From a virus: DNA of 20,130 nucleotides. The translations under genes and the position numbers were made by a program. A model generated the notes under the pieces. The model was not told the origin of the DNA and did not search any database. It saw only the letters and a program-made list of their open reading frames with translations. The DNA is taken from the IMG/VR virus record IMGVR_UViG_3300042888_001607, positions 1 through 20,130 of that record; one strand, 5' to 3'. Of this stretch, positions 6,096-13,332 are shown in pieces (position 1 is the stretch's first letter; each line of letters opens with the position of its first letter).

Positions 6096-6154
6096 CCTCG
6101 GCACCACCTCTCCTTTCCATCTCCACCTCGTGGTGCCGGGGCATCCTTCTTTTC
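6096..6154 (+). terminator. Probable intrinsic terminator of the rightward operon
   Basis: CCTCGGCACCAC (6096-6107) pairs with GTGGTGCCGGGG (6130-6141) as a 12-bp stem with one G-U pair, across a 22-base pyrimidine-rich loop. CATCCTTCTTTTC follows, so it resembles a rho-independent terminator with an imperfect T-run. It separates the ParB-methyltransferase block from the lipoprotein gene. Confidence 0.6.
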
Positions 6155-6203
6155 AAGTCCACCCCATGTGGCAACCTGTACAAACTCAACGAGGGAGCAA
6201 ACA

Positions 6204-6629
6204 ATGAATATGAAAACGGTTCTAATCGCTGGCGTACTGATCGCCGCTACAGGATGCGGTTCTACAATCGCGAGCGAGGAACCCTACGCTCCTGCGCCGC
6301 AAAGCATGAAGGAATACTTCAACGCTGAACCAGAGTTCATGGATGACCTAAGCGGAGTCCAAGCAGACATGAGCGGGGTTAGCGCCGCTACAAAGACCGG
6401 CAACGTGGGAGTCGTTGACATAGCTTGCGAAAACCTGAGCGAGTCCGCATCTGAAGCGCTCGCCAAGTACAGTGACGCACCGGTGCAGCCGATGCTTGAC
6501 GCATTCCAAAACCTTGTTGACTCAGCAGCAGCGTGCATGGCAGGCGACTACGATAGCGCCACCACCTACGTCAACCAAGCAAGTGACAACTTCACAGCGG
6601 CCACCGCTCAGATCAACGCCGCCGGTTAG
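6204..6629 (+). CDS. Predicted secreted lipoprotein
   Basis: The 141-residue protein starts at ATG 6204, six bases after GAGGGAG (6191-6197). The N-terminus MNMKTVLIAGVLIAATGC has a basic residue, a hydrophobic core and a lipobox-like AATGC, so C18 should be lipidated and the protein anchored outside the cell membrane. The mature part is acidic and helical, with two further cysteines (C75, C111) that could form a disulfide. It resembles small host-type actinobacterial lipoproteins in composition, but I do not recognise a family. It stands alone between a terminator-like hairpin and the convergent tail operon, which suggests a moron gene. Superinfection exclusion or altered host surface are possible roles by analogy with other phage lipoproteins. 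No promoter was recognised. Confidence 0.75.
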   Translation: MNMKTVLIAGVLIAATGCGSTIASEEPYAPAPQSMKEYFNAEPEFMDDLSGVQADMSGVSAATKTGNVGVVDIACENLSESASEALAKYSDAPVQPMLDAFQNLVDSAAACMAGDYDSATTYVNQASDNFTAATAQINAAG

Positions 6630-6817
6630 ACAGGTTGCAACCAGCCCGCTTGTATCATGCCGGGAACGTGCGAACCACGCACCCAAGTAAGTTCCCCCGC
6701 CCGAGCGCCTAGCACCGCGACAGTGGCCCTAACGTGTTGTGTGTCGCCAACGTCATCACCGAGGATCGACGGGTTCGCTTCAGTAGCGGCTTTGCCTTGG
6801 TTGCATGAACAGGCCAT
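6626..6817 (-). CDS. Small hypothetical protein, last gene of the tail operon
   Basis: The 63-residue protein starts MACSCNQGK and ends GMIQAGWLQPV. I do not recognise a family, although short Cys-starting proteins of this kind are common in actinobacterial phages. The ATG overlaps the stop of the upstream gene as TGATG, which supports real, coupled translation. Its TAA stop (6628-6626) overlaps the TAG of the convergent lipoprotein gene (6627-6629). Supporting evidence is position and start overlap only, so a spurious frame is not excluded. Confidence 0.6.
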   Translation of the reverse strand: MACSCNQGKAATEANPSILGDDVGDTQHVRATVAVLGARAGELTWVRGSHVPGMIQAGWLQPV

Positions 6818-7200
6818 CAGTCAGACAGGTTCCAAGAAGTCATCACCGACGAGGGGGCTTCAATCGTCATCGTGTCAGGCTGGGCAGGCGTGGCGGCGGT
6901 TTCGTCTGAACCCTCAACCTGTACTTGAAGGTTAGGGTTAGGAGTCTCAACCTGTGGTTCAGGCTTTTTGCGTGCAGCACGTTTCTTAGGAGCAGGCGCA
7001 GCTTCAACCGGAGCAGCTTCCACAGGTGCCTTCACAGGCGCTTCAGTGGCCCATACAGGCGTTGTTTCGCCCGCCGGGGTAACGGCTACCAGCATCCCCG
7101 ACTTCACCCGCTGGGCGACCACAGGGTCCGCAGGGTCAAGGTCTTGAACTGTGCCGAACGGATGCTTGGGAAGACTGAACAGCGCTTTATAGAGAGTCAT
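6817..7200 (-). CDS. Hypothetical protein with Ala/Pro/Lys linker (127 aa)
   Basis: The first 45 residues (MTLYKALFSLPKHPFG ... RVKSGMLVAVTPAG) look like a small folded domain of the kind seen in short phage structural or accessory proteins. Residues about 54-90 are an Ala/Pro/Glu/Lys-rich linker with a basic patch (PKKRAARKKP), and the rest is low-complexity acidic. ATG 7200 is preceded by AGGA with seven bases of spacing. The function is unknown. It lies at the distal end of the tail operon, where host-interaction or small tail accessory genes are common. Confidence 0.75.
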   Translation of the reverse strand: MTLYKALFSLPKHPFGTVQDLDPADPVVAQRVKSGMLVAVTPAGETTPVWATEAPVKAPVEAAPVEAAPAPKKRAARKKPEPQVETPNPNLQVQVEGSDETAATPAQPDTMTIEAPSSVMTSWNLSD

Positions 7201-7208
7201 GTTGCGTC

Positions 7209-7697
7209 CTAGAGGATGATGTTGACGAGGTTGCCGTTGATTGTTTGCACACCCGGTGTGAGCGTAGCCACATATGCTACCGCCTCGGGTTGCACAAAGA
7301 CGAGTTGCGCGCAGATCGTGTCGCAGTCAGCTTGCGACCAGCCGACACCAAGAATCCACTCTCGGGTTGACCACTCAGGATATGCGAAGCGTTCCAAATA
7401 GAATCCGACAGCGAGGTCTACGGGTTTGATCGGGGCGAGAATGTCAGGGTCTAAGCCGAGTGATTCTATTGCCGCGCGTTGTGCAAGATATTCAGGACTT
7501 GGCAGTAACGCAGGGTTTGGATTGTTCACATACTGTTCCAACACTTGCGCCATGTCGGTTGGTTCACTCGGCGGGGAAACAGATGCGTCTGACCAAGTTT
7601 TGATTCTAGCCGTGAAGAATGCGACAACATCGGAAATGGTTTCAGGCAACGGTTCCCAATCTTGCGACTCTGCAATTTGAGGTGTGGTGTCAGTCAT
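7209..7697 (-). CDS. Hypothetical tail-operon protein (162 aa)
   Basis: I do not recognise the family. The N-terminus (MTDTTPQIAESQDWEPLPE) is acidic. The body is mixed (DVVAFFTARIKTWSD, VNNPNPALLPSPEYLAQRAAIESLGLDPDILAPIKPVD), followed by an aromatic segment (YLERFAYPEWSTREWILGVGW). ATG 7697 has GGAG eight bases upstream. An in-frame ATG at 7721 overlaps the upstream stop as ATGA but has no ribosome site, so either start is possible. The position after two adhesin-like minor tail genes suggests a tail accessory or fibre-associated protein. Confidence 0.75.
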   Translation of the reverse strand: MTDTTPQIAESQDWEPLPETISDVVAFFTARIKTWSDASVSPPSEPTDMAQVLEQYVNNPNPALLPSPEYLAQRAAIESLGLDPDILAPIKPVDLAVGFYLERFAYPEWSTREWILGVGWSQADCDTICAQLVFVQPEAVAYVATLTPGVQTINGNLVNIIL

Positions 7698-7717
7698 TGG
7701 TTCATCTCCATTCACGC

Positions 7718-8701
7718 TCATATCAAAGTCATTTGTGTAAAACCAAAGTTTAGGAGCGATGTGTAGCTTGCATACCACGGGGGATCATAAAGAGGGGGCG
7801 GTCCGGGGTTTATAATGTATGGTGAAGCCGCGCCTGTCACGGCATTGAGTCGGAAAGTTGCTCTTACAGATTCTCCGGGTTGAAGTATCACATAGTGGCC
7901 GACTGTTCCCAATTCTGTGATTGCAGCAACAAGCCCGTGACCACCACCCGACAAGTAGTCTGCTCCCGTGCTTGATGCTGTAATCCAACCGGAACCAAGC
8001 CCCGATACACCGCCACCATAAGGATATGAAAACGGATAACCCGGTGAAGCGAGGCTGTTGCTTGCATCATCAGGGTCGTAAGCAAACGGAACATGACTGA
8101 TTTGGGTGCCATACAACGCGGTCCATGCTCCAACAGGACCGCCAGTCGGATATATGTTGTAGAAAACTTCGCCGACGAGTTCACACCACGCGGATTGCAG
8201 AGTTACATAATCTTGAATCCGTGGGTATGTAGCTTGTATCTGAACACGACGGGCAATCGGTGAAGTATTACTCATGGTAACTATGCCTGTGTTTACGTCG
8301 ATCAGCGTAAAGTTCTGCCGTCTATTGAAAGGTATTGAAAGATAAGCCGCGCTCCACCAAATAGCGTGACGATCACCGTAAGGCCCTGTTTGATATTGCC
8401 AGAAAGGTGGTTGCAGAGGAGTTCTTGTTTGTCCCACTGCCGCCATGTTGTGATTCGTGCAGGACTCAGGGCGCGCCCACACCTTGCACTTAGCGGCATC
8501 CCAGTAGAGTCCGTTGCCGTTTGGCGAAGCAGCGTCAATGTTCGCCGGGGCAGCAAAGAACGTCCTCGCAGGAACCTGTGTAGACATCCCCGGTTCAACC
8601 CAAAACTTGTTCGTCGTGTCATCCCAATGCAAACCGTTATTGAGGTCAACATCACCACACGCAAACGGCCACGCCGCTGTTGGTACACCACACTGAGCCA
8701 T
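7718..8701 (-). CDS. Minor tail protein, adhesin-like
   Basis: The 327-residue protein probably belongs to the tail tip and contacts the host. The N-terminal part has a duplicated motif: LNNGLHWDDTTNKFWVEP at about 20-37 and GNGLYWDAAKCKVWARP at about 62-78, a pattern like short carbohydrate- or tip-binding repeats. The rest is Gly/Ser/Tyr/Pro-rich with many beta-type segments (YPFSYPYGGGVSGLGSGW), as in receptor-binding tail proteins. ATG 8701 is preceded by GAGG seven bases away. It follows another minor tail protein and resembles it in small-domain repeats and its Cys-containing start. The receptor is unknown. Confidence 0.75.
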   Translation of the reverse strand: MAQCGVPTAAWPFACGDVDLNNGLHWDDTTNKFWVEPGMSTQVPARTFFAAPANIDAASPNGNGLYWDAAKCKVWARPESCTNHNMAAVGQTRTPLQPPFWQYQTGPYGDRHAIWWSAAYLSIPFNRRQNFTLIDVNTGIVTMSNTSPIARRVQIQATYPRIQDYVTLQSAWCELVGEVFYNIYPTGGPVGAWTALYGTQISHVPFAYDPDDASNSLASPGYPFSYPYGGGVSGLGSGWITASSTGADYLSGGGHGLVAAITELGTVGHYVILQPGESVRATFRLNAVTGAASPYIINPGPPPLYDPPWYASYTSLLNFGFTQMTLI

Positions 8702-8712
8702 TCAGAATCCTC

Positions 8713-9270
8713 TCAAGGAAGCGTCGCAAGATAAGTAACAGAAGCAGCGTTTATCTGAGCCACGTTTGCCGCAACACTCAAAGCCGTAACCCATGTCTTG
8801 AACGCAGGCCCACCGGCGATCAAACCAGTTACAGTACAAGTCAAAATGTTCCCTGTCGAAAACGGGACAACAGGTTGCGCAAGTAGCGGATTAGCAATAG
8901 TCCCATCGCCGCTCAGTTGAATGCACTGAGTGTCACCAACGCCCGCAACAGGAACGTTTGACCCATCAACAAACAAGCCCGCGATACCGCATTCCAAAAT
9001 GTTGTCTAAGTCAGGGTCGATCACAGGAGTAATGAAATACGGGTCAGCCTCGGTTCCCAACCCGCCAACCTCAATGCAGGAAGTGTTATCAACTACAAGC
9101 GGCACCGCCAACAAACCATCAGGACCACAAGTCAACGTGTTACTAACCACAGGGTCAATGATCGGTGCGAGTACAAACGGTGCGCCCGTCGAACCATTAC
9201 CAGAAACAGTAATGCAAGCTGAAGGACTAATACTGCAAACACAAGTAGAGGAACAACCGCAACGTGCCAT
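8713..9270 (-). CDS. Cys-rich repeat minor tail protein
   Basis: The 185-residue protein starts MARCGCSSTCVCSISPSACI, a Cys-rich opening seen in minor tail proteins of actinobacterial phages. Three imperfect repeats follow, each Cys-Ile, then V-x-G-x-G-T-like, a Pro-rich link, a hydrophobic segment, then Asn-x-Leu-x-Cys ... Gly-Leu. They start near C19, C65 and C116, a period of about 46-51 residues. The two cysteines per repeat could form disulfides. The C-terminal 30 residues (WVTALSVAANVAQINAASVTY) are helical. ATG 9270 follows AGGA at eight bases. Confidence 0.8.
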   Translation of the reverse strand: MARCGCSSTCVCSISPSACITVSGNGSTGAPFVLAPIIDPVVSNTLTCGPDGLLAVPLVVDNTSCIEVGGLGTEADPYFITPVIDPDLDNILECGIAGLFVDGSNVPVAGVGDTQCIQLSGDGTIANPLLAQPVVPFSTGNILTCTVTGLIAGGPAFKTWVTALSVAANVAQINAASVTYLATLP

Positions 9271-9284
9271 ATCAGAATCCTAAC

Positions 9285-9473
9285 TCATTGACTACCAATA
9301 ATCGGTCCGTACACCCCAGTTGGGACGTACAGGTATTTGAGGTCCGTGCCGACCTGAGCGAGAATCCAACCTCTGTCAGGCGGCAACGCTCCCGGCTGTT
9401 CTAGCGCACGAACACGCGCTTCCAATACTTCGATCCGGTGACCAAGATTGCGTTCATCATCACGAAAAGACAT
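9285..9473 (-). CDS. Small coiled-coil tail protein (62 aa)
   Basis: The protein begins MSFRDDERNLGHRIEVLEARVRALEQ, a leucine-spaced amphipathic helix of about 25 residues typical of a short trimeric coiled coil, followed by a small beta-like tail (ILAQVGTDLKYLYVP). It starts with a TGATG overlap on the end of the hub-like gene. I do not recognise a family. Short proteins of this type in tail operons often join the tail tip to fibres, but that role is inference. Confidence 0.7.
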   Translation of the reverse strand: MSFRDDERNLGHRIEVLEARVRALEQPGALPPDRGWILAQVGTDLKYLYVPTGVYGPIIGSQ

Positions 9474-11413
9474 CAGGTGCCAACCGTTCCAAGAGGTTGC
9501 AAGTCGATAGACACGCTACCATCAAACCCGACTTTCACAGACTTCAACCGGAAGTCCGCTACGACTTGACGGCATGAAGCACTGCTGTCAACTCGCACTC
9601 TGATTCCCGGTATCAACTCCGGCAACGTGATCGGCGCTGTTGGTTTCAGGCCACCGCCAGAACCAGAGTCAATGTATAACTGGTCTTGCAGTAGAGCGAG
9701 TCGTGTGTTTGCCGCAGCTTGCGCAGACGCAACATCTTCAATTTCTGTTTCGCTGAAGGTTCGCACGAGGAGGCCGTAGAAGTCCGTATAAGCCGTGCCA
9801 GCAGTCGCAATACCTGTAACGCCTTTCCCTAGAACGATCACCTGTGTGGCTTGATCGTTGCCTCTAGCGCTGATCGTGGGTGGCTGAACCCAGAACTCGT
9901 CCGTCAGAACAACGTATGGATCGGCGGGGACTTGCTCGCCGCCGCAAAGAATGGTGCGCCCGTATGCCGAGTAGTCAATTCCTGTCTTAGCTAGTTCAGA
10001 TAAAAGATCAGACGCATACTTGTAATCTGTTTGTAAATAGGTTCTTGTGCCGAGGATGCCTGTCGGGGTTGTCGTGATACTGAAGTTCGCAACCGGATCA
10101 GTAGACATCGCAGAAGTAACAACAGACTCAAAGATCGTCGCAAGGTCCACGTTCACAAAGTTCAGATCGGCAGGCAACACACGCCTATCCCACCACGCGG
10201 TAAGATCAGCAGCAGTAACCTTGACCGTCCCGTACCCAAACTCCACGCCCGTCACTGGGCCGCACCACGCGTCTCGCCCGTCACGGTAAACGATGATCTC
10301 GGTATTCCACGGGTACACTTCTTCCCAATTATCGCAGCAGGATTCTCCGAGCAGACCAGAAGTTACGCCGGTCATTTCTAGGGTTGAGGTTGCGTCAACG
10401 TCGCGGGTGAAGGAACCGGATACGGGGTTGAGTTCTGCGATGACACTTCCGCCGCCGCGAGTCATTAGTAGGACTTGTAGGTCGTCGCCTACGCCGAGTG
10501 TTGCACCGGGCAGACAGGTCGGGGTGAGAACAGATTGAGAAGTTGGGTCCAACGCGCCCGAAATCGAAATTGATTCTACCCCCGGACCATTTTCGCTTCC
10601 AAAGAAAACTACGAGACTGTGTACCGGATAAACAGTTGGAATTGTTCCAGAAAAAACGATGGTTTCCCCTGCGGCGATTGGGCTGTCATTTGACCATCCG
10701 AACCCCTCGGGGACCGGACCAAGTGAAGTGAAACTTGAAGCCGTGCTAAAGATCGTCACCGCTAGTGACGGGCTGGAAATCTGAGAAGCTTGCGTCCAAG
10801 GTGGTACTGCGTCACCGGAAGTTGATATTCCAAATGCAGCAAAACTTGATCCTTCTACAAGCGGCACCTCTAGAGTTGCTGTTGTTTGTAGAAACATGCC
10901 GCCCGGTACAACCGAAGCTGTTGTCTCAAAGAATATACCGTCTGTCCATATGGATGATTCCCAATGGTATGGGAAATTGCTACAAGAGAAACAAGGCCCG
11001 TAGCACCCGAATGATGGTGAGTACTGTGCCGGTACACCAGACTGCATCACACCGTTTAGTGGAACACCTAAAGATGCAACGGGAGATGGAACTAACCCCG
11101 TGAACACATCTTGAGGCTGTGTTCGGATAACCGAGTAGCCGTCAGCGTCGAAGCATTCGTATATGTTTCCGAGCGAGTCCTCTATGTAAACACTGAGGGA
11201 CTGACAAACATTACATCCACCGCCGCCGTAAGCCGTAATTTGAGCGGGTGTCGCATCGAACTTAGTTACCAAACCGGGGCTGAAATAATAAAGCCATTTG
11301 ACGATTGGGTTAGTGCTAACAATGTTTACAACTGAAATATCTAAGACTTGCGCCGGGTAAGCCACACAGACTCCGGGGTCGTAACCGATAAGCAGTTCCC
11401 CGTAGATAGCCAC
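9473..11413 (-). CDS. Minor tail protein, hub-like (Gp37-like C-terminus)
   Basis: With start GTG 11413 the protein is 646 residues. That start lies two bases after the upstream stop and reads MAIYGELLIGYDPG. The alternative GTG 11464 would overlap the upstream gene by 49 bases without a ribosome site. The N-terminal half is Gly/Ser/Thr/Val-rich beta structure with several cysteines (GGGGCNVCQS). The C-terminal half has WEEVYPWNTEIIVYRDGRDAW followed by GVEFGYGTVKVTAADLTAW, DRRVLPADLNF and LLSELAKTGIDYSAYGRTI. This pattern is seen in siphovirus baseplate-hub or Gp37-like minor tail proteins of actinobacterial phages. It is expected at the tail tip, downstream of the distal-tail-like protein. 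Confidence 0.78.
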   Translation of the reverse strand: MAIYGELLIGYDPGVCVAYPAQVLDISVVNIVSTNPIVKWLYYFSPGLVTKFDATPAQITAYGGGGCNVCQSLSVYIEDSLGNIYECFDADGYSVIRTQPQDVFTGLVPSPVASLGVPLNGVMQSGVPAQYSPSFGCYGPCFSCSNFPYHWESSIWTDGIFFETTASVVPGGMFLQTTATLEVPLVEGSSFAAFGISTSGDAVPPWTQASQISSPSLAVTIFSTASSFTSLGPVPEGFGWSNDSPIAAGETIVFSGTIPTVYPVHSLVVFFGSENGPGVESISISGALDPTSQSVLTPTCLPGATLGVGDDLQVLLMTRGGGSVIAELNPVSGSFTRDVDATSTLEMTGVTSGLLGESCCDNWEEVYPWNTEIIVYRDGRDAWCGPVTGVEFGYGTVKVTAADLTAWWDRRVLPADLNFVNVDLATIFESVVTSAMSTDPVANFSITTTPTGILGTRTYLQTDYKYASDLLSELAKTGIDYSAYGRTILCGGEQVPADPYVVLTDEFWVQPPTISARGNDQATQVIVLGKGVTGIATAGTAYTDFYGLLVRTFSETEIEDVASAQAAANTRLALLQDQLYIDSGSGGGLKPTAPITLPELIPGIRVRVDSSASCRQVVADFRLKSVKVGFDGSVSIDLQPLGTVGT

Positions 11414-11415
11414 GG

Positions 11416-13332
11416 TCAGCCGCCCGATGCGAGGAACTTGCCCGCCGCACCAATCGTCACCCACGCACTATCAGACACGCGTGCATCAACCGAAATAATG
11501 AAACACAACGTCGCGCACTGCGGCAGATCAAACCACTGAAACCCTGCGAACCCCGCCGACCCAACAATGCCCTGACCAGAAGTGTAAGTACCGCCCGCAA
11601 GTTCCAACGAAACAATCCGGGTACGAGAGTCAATCGTGAGCGTCGAACCCGACGGGAGTTGCGAAACGGTTAGCTCCTGACACGGGACAATACATTTCCA
11701 ATATTCATCGTCTGCGATAATTCCACAAGGGCAAGGAATAGGCGGATCAAGATCAGCACGAGGATTCTCGTAAGCCGAGATTTTGAGGTTCCGCAGATCG
11801 GTAGCGCCCGCAAAAATTTGGATGAAAGAAGTTGCACTATTCCAGTCGGCAACATTTGTGTAAGACGCGCATATCTGTTTCGTTACCCACGGCTCGCACC
11901 AACAATCATCGTCAGGAATGAACGGCAACGGCGGCGGGGTACGAACTACACCGCAGTCAGGTTCAAACGAAATCGGTTCAATCTCAGGGCAGTCAATGCA
12001 GTCAGTAAAACACTTTTCATAAAGTTCAGCAGGGAACGGTTCCTCAAACACAGGGAACGTCAGATCAGAAAAGATGTACGGCAACTCAGAAGCAATCGTG
12101 AACTGAACCTTCAACGTCGTGTACCCGCACTGATCGCAGCAAGTACCGAACTTGTCCACGACCTTAGGACCGTCAACTAGCCCTGTGCGGTGCAGGACAC
12201 GACCGTAGTCCAACGGGTCAGCCTCAGCGGGTGGGCAGCACTTCAACATGAAGAAGTCACCCAACGCGCAATCAAAGCACCCAGTGGCACCGATCAGCGC
12301 CTCGTTGAGCCAGTGCAGCCCGTACTCTGAACCACAACAAGTCTTTGCAAACAGGTAACCCGTGACGGTGAGTGTTCGTGGCCCCAACTTTAGTGGCCCC
12401 AAACTCCCACCATAGATAGACGCAGGAGCTAGATCGCGTTGCACAACAGAATCAAAACCGGTTATGTCTTCAACAAACAGACCGTAGAAGTCACCTGACT
12501 CAGGCACCTCTGGATCGAACCACGCAGGGCTATCAACGCCGCCTGTCAGATCAAGTTCGTATATTCCCGACGGCCCGGTTACTTCCCATATCCAAGTCCA
12601 CCCCGTTGCAGAGATGCTCACAGGGGCGATACCGCCGCCGAAATCAAAGCAAACAAAACTCACTGCCGGAAACGATGCACCCACGATAGGTGTGTCCCAC
12701 CTGAACTCAACATCAACCGCGCCCGCAGGTTGAGACACAACTTGCGACGCTGTTCCAGCAGGAAAGAAGTTCCAGCCCGCAGAACCAGTACCAGTCACAG
12801 ATGTTGAACCCGGCAGCGGGTTAGTAAAATCGTCAACCGACCACAAGTACATCCCTGAATCTGCTGAAGTCCACAAACCCGTGTCAACGGTGATGCAACT
12901 GATTCTGCAACCAACAAGAACCGCTCCCGGCACAGGTGGAACTACCGGCATCGGAACACCCGCACCCATAAAATCTGAAGCAAAAGGCAGAGGAAACGTA
13001 TCGAACAGCAAATTGAGTGAAGCAGGATTCAAGCTCGAACCGGGCAGCAGCGGGATACCACCAAAAAGTCCTGCGTCGATCAAGTCGTCCGTCTGCTCAA
13101 CTTCAATCTCAGTCGTAGCGACCCCGTTAGGCTGGTCGCAAAACATCGCGGAAGCCGGAGAACACGGAACCTTGTTCACCGCATAGGGTCCAAGGTTGCC
13201 CGCTACGCCTGCTGCGTACCCGCCGAGAACTGTTGCCGCGTCAACCCCGTAAGGATTGCCACGCAAATAGTCAAGGGTCCGCTGGTTGTTCCATAGCTCA
13301 GTCTGGTTGCCGTAACAGTAAGCCTGATACAT
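11416..13332 (-). CDS. Cys-rich minor tail protein, distal-tail-like
   Basis: This 638-residue protein is the first gene after the tape measure, the usual place of the distal tail protein (Dit). It starts with a TGATG overlap. The C-terminal 150 residues (DWNSATSFIQIFAGATDLRNL, LTIDSRTRIVSLELAGG, ARVSDSAWVTIGAAG) look like the beta-sandwich end of such proteins. The central part contains RTLTVTGYLFAKTCCGSEYG. There are about 28 cysteines, several in CC or CxxC pairs (KTCC, LKCC, GTCCDQC, CWC, CPC), unusual for a tail protein and suggestive of disulfide or metal cross-linking outside the cell. The N-terminal 300 residues (about 1-300) are a large insertion relative to a typical Dit. The Dit assignment rests mainly on position. 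Confidence 0.75.
   Translation of the reverse strand: MYQAYCYGNQTELWNNQRTLDYLRGNPYGVDAATVLGGYAAGVAGNLGPYAVNKVPCSPASAMFCDQPNGVATTEIEVEQTDDLIDAGLFGGIPLLPGSSLNPASLNLLFDTFPLPFASDFMGAGVPMPVVPPVPGAVLVGCRISCITVDTGLWTSADSGMYLWSVDDFTNPLPGSTSVTGTGSAGWNFFPAGTASQVVSQPAGAVDVEFRWDTPIVGASFPAVSFVCFDFGGGIAPVSISATGWTWIWEVTGPSGIYELDLTGGVDSPAWFDPEVPESGDFYGLFVEDITGFDSVVQRDLAPASIYGGSLGPLKLGPRTLTVTGYLFAKTCCGSEYGLHWLNEALIGATGCFDCALGDFFMLKCCPPAEADPLDYGRVLHRTGLVDGPKVVDKFGTCCDQCGYTTLKVQFTIASELPYIFSDLTFPVFEEPFPAELYEKCFTDCIDCPEIEPISFEPDCGVVRTPPPLPFIPDDDCWCEPWVTKQICASYTNVADWNSATSFIQIFAGATDLRNLKISAYENPRADLDPPIPCPCGIIADDEYWKCIVPCQELTVSQLPSGSTLTIDSRTRIVSLELAGGTYTSGQGIVGSAGFAGFQWFDLPQCATLCFIISVDARVSDSAWVTIGAAGKFLASGG

Noticed and set aside
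11414-11464. GTG 11464 as start of the hub-like gene
   Set aside because: It overlaps the upstream gene by 49 bases with no ribosome site; GTG 11413 lies just after the upstream stop.
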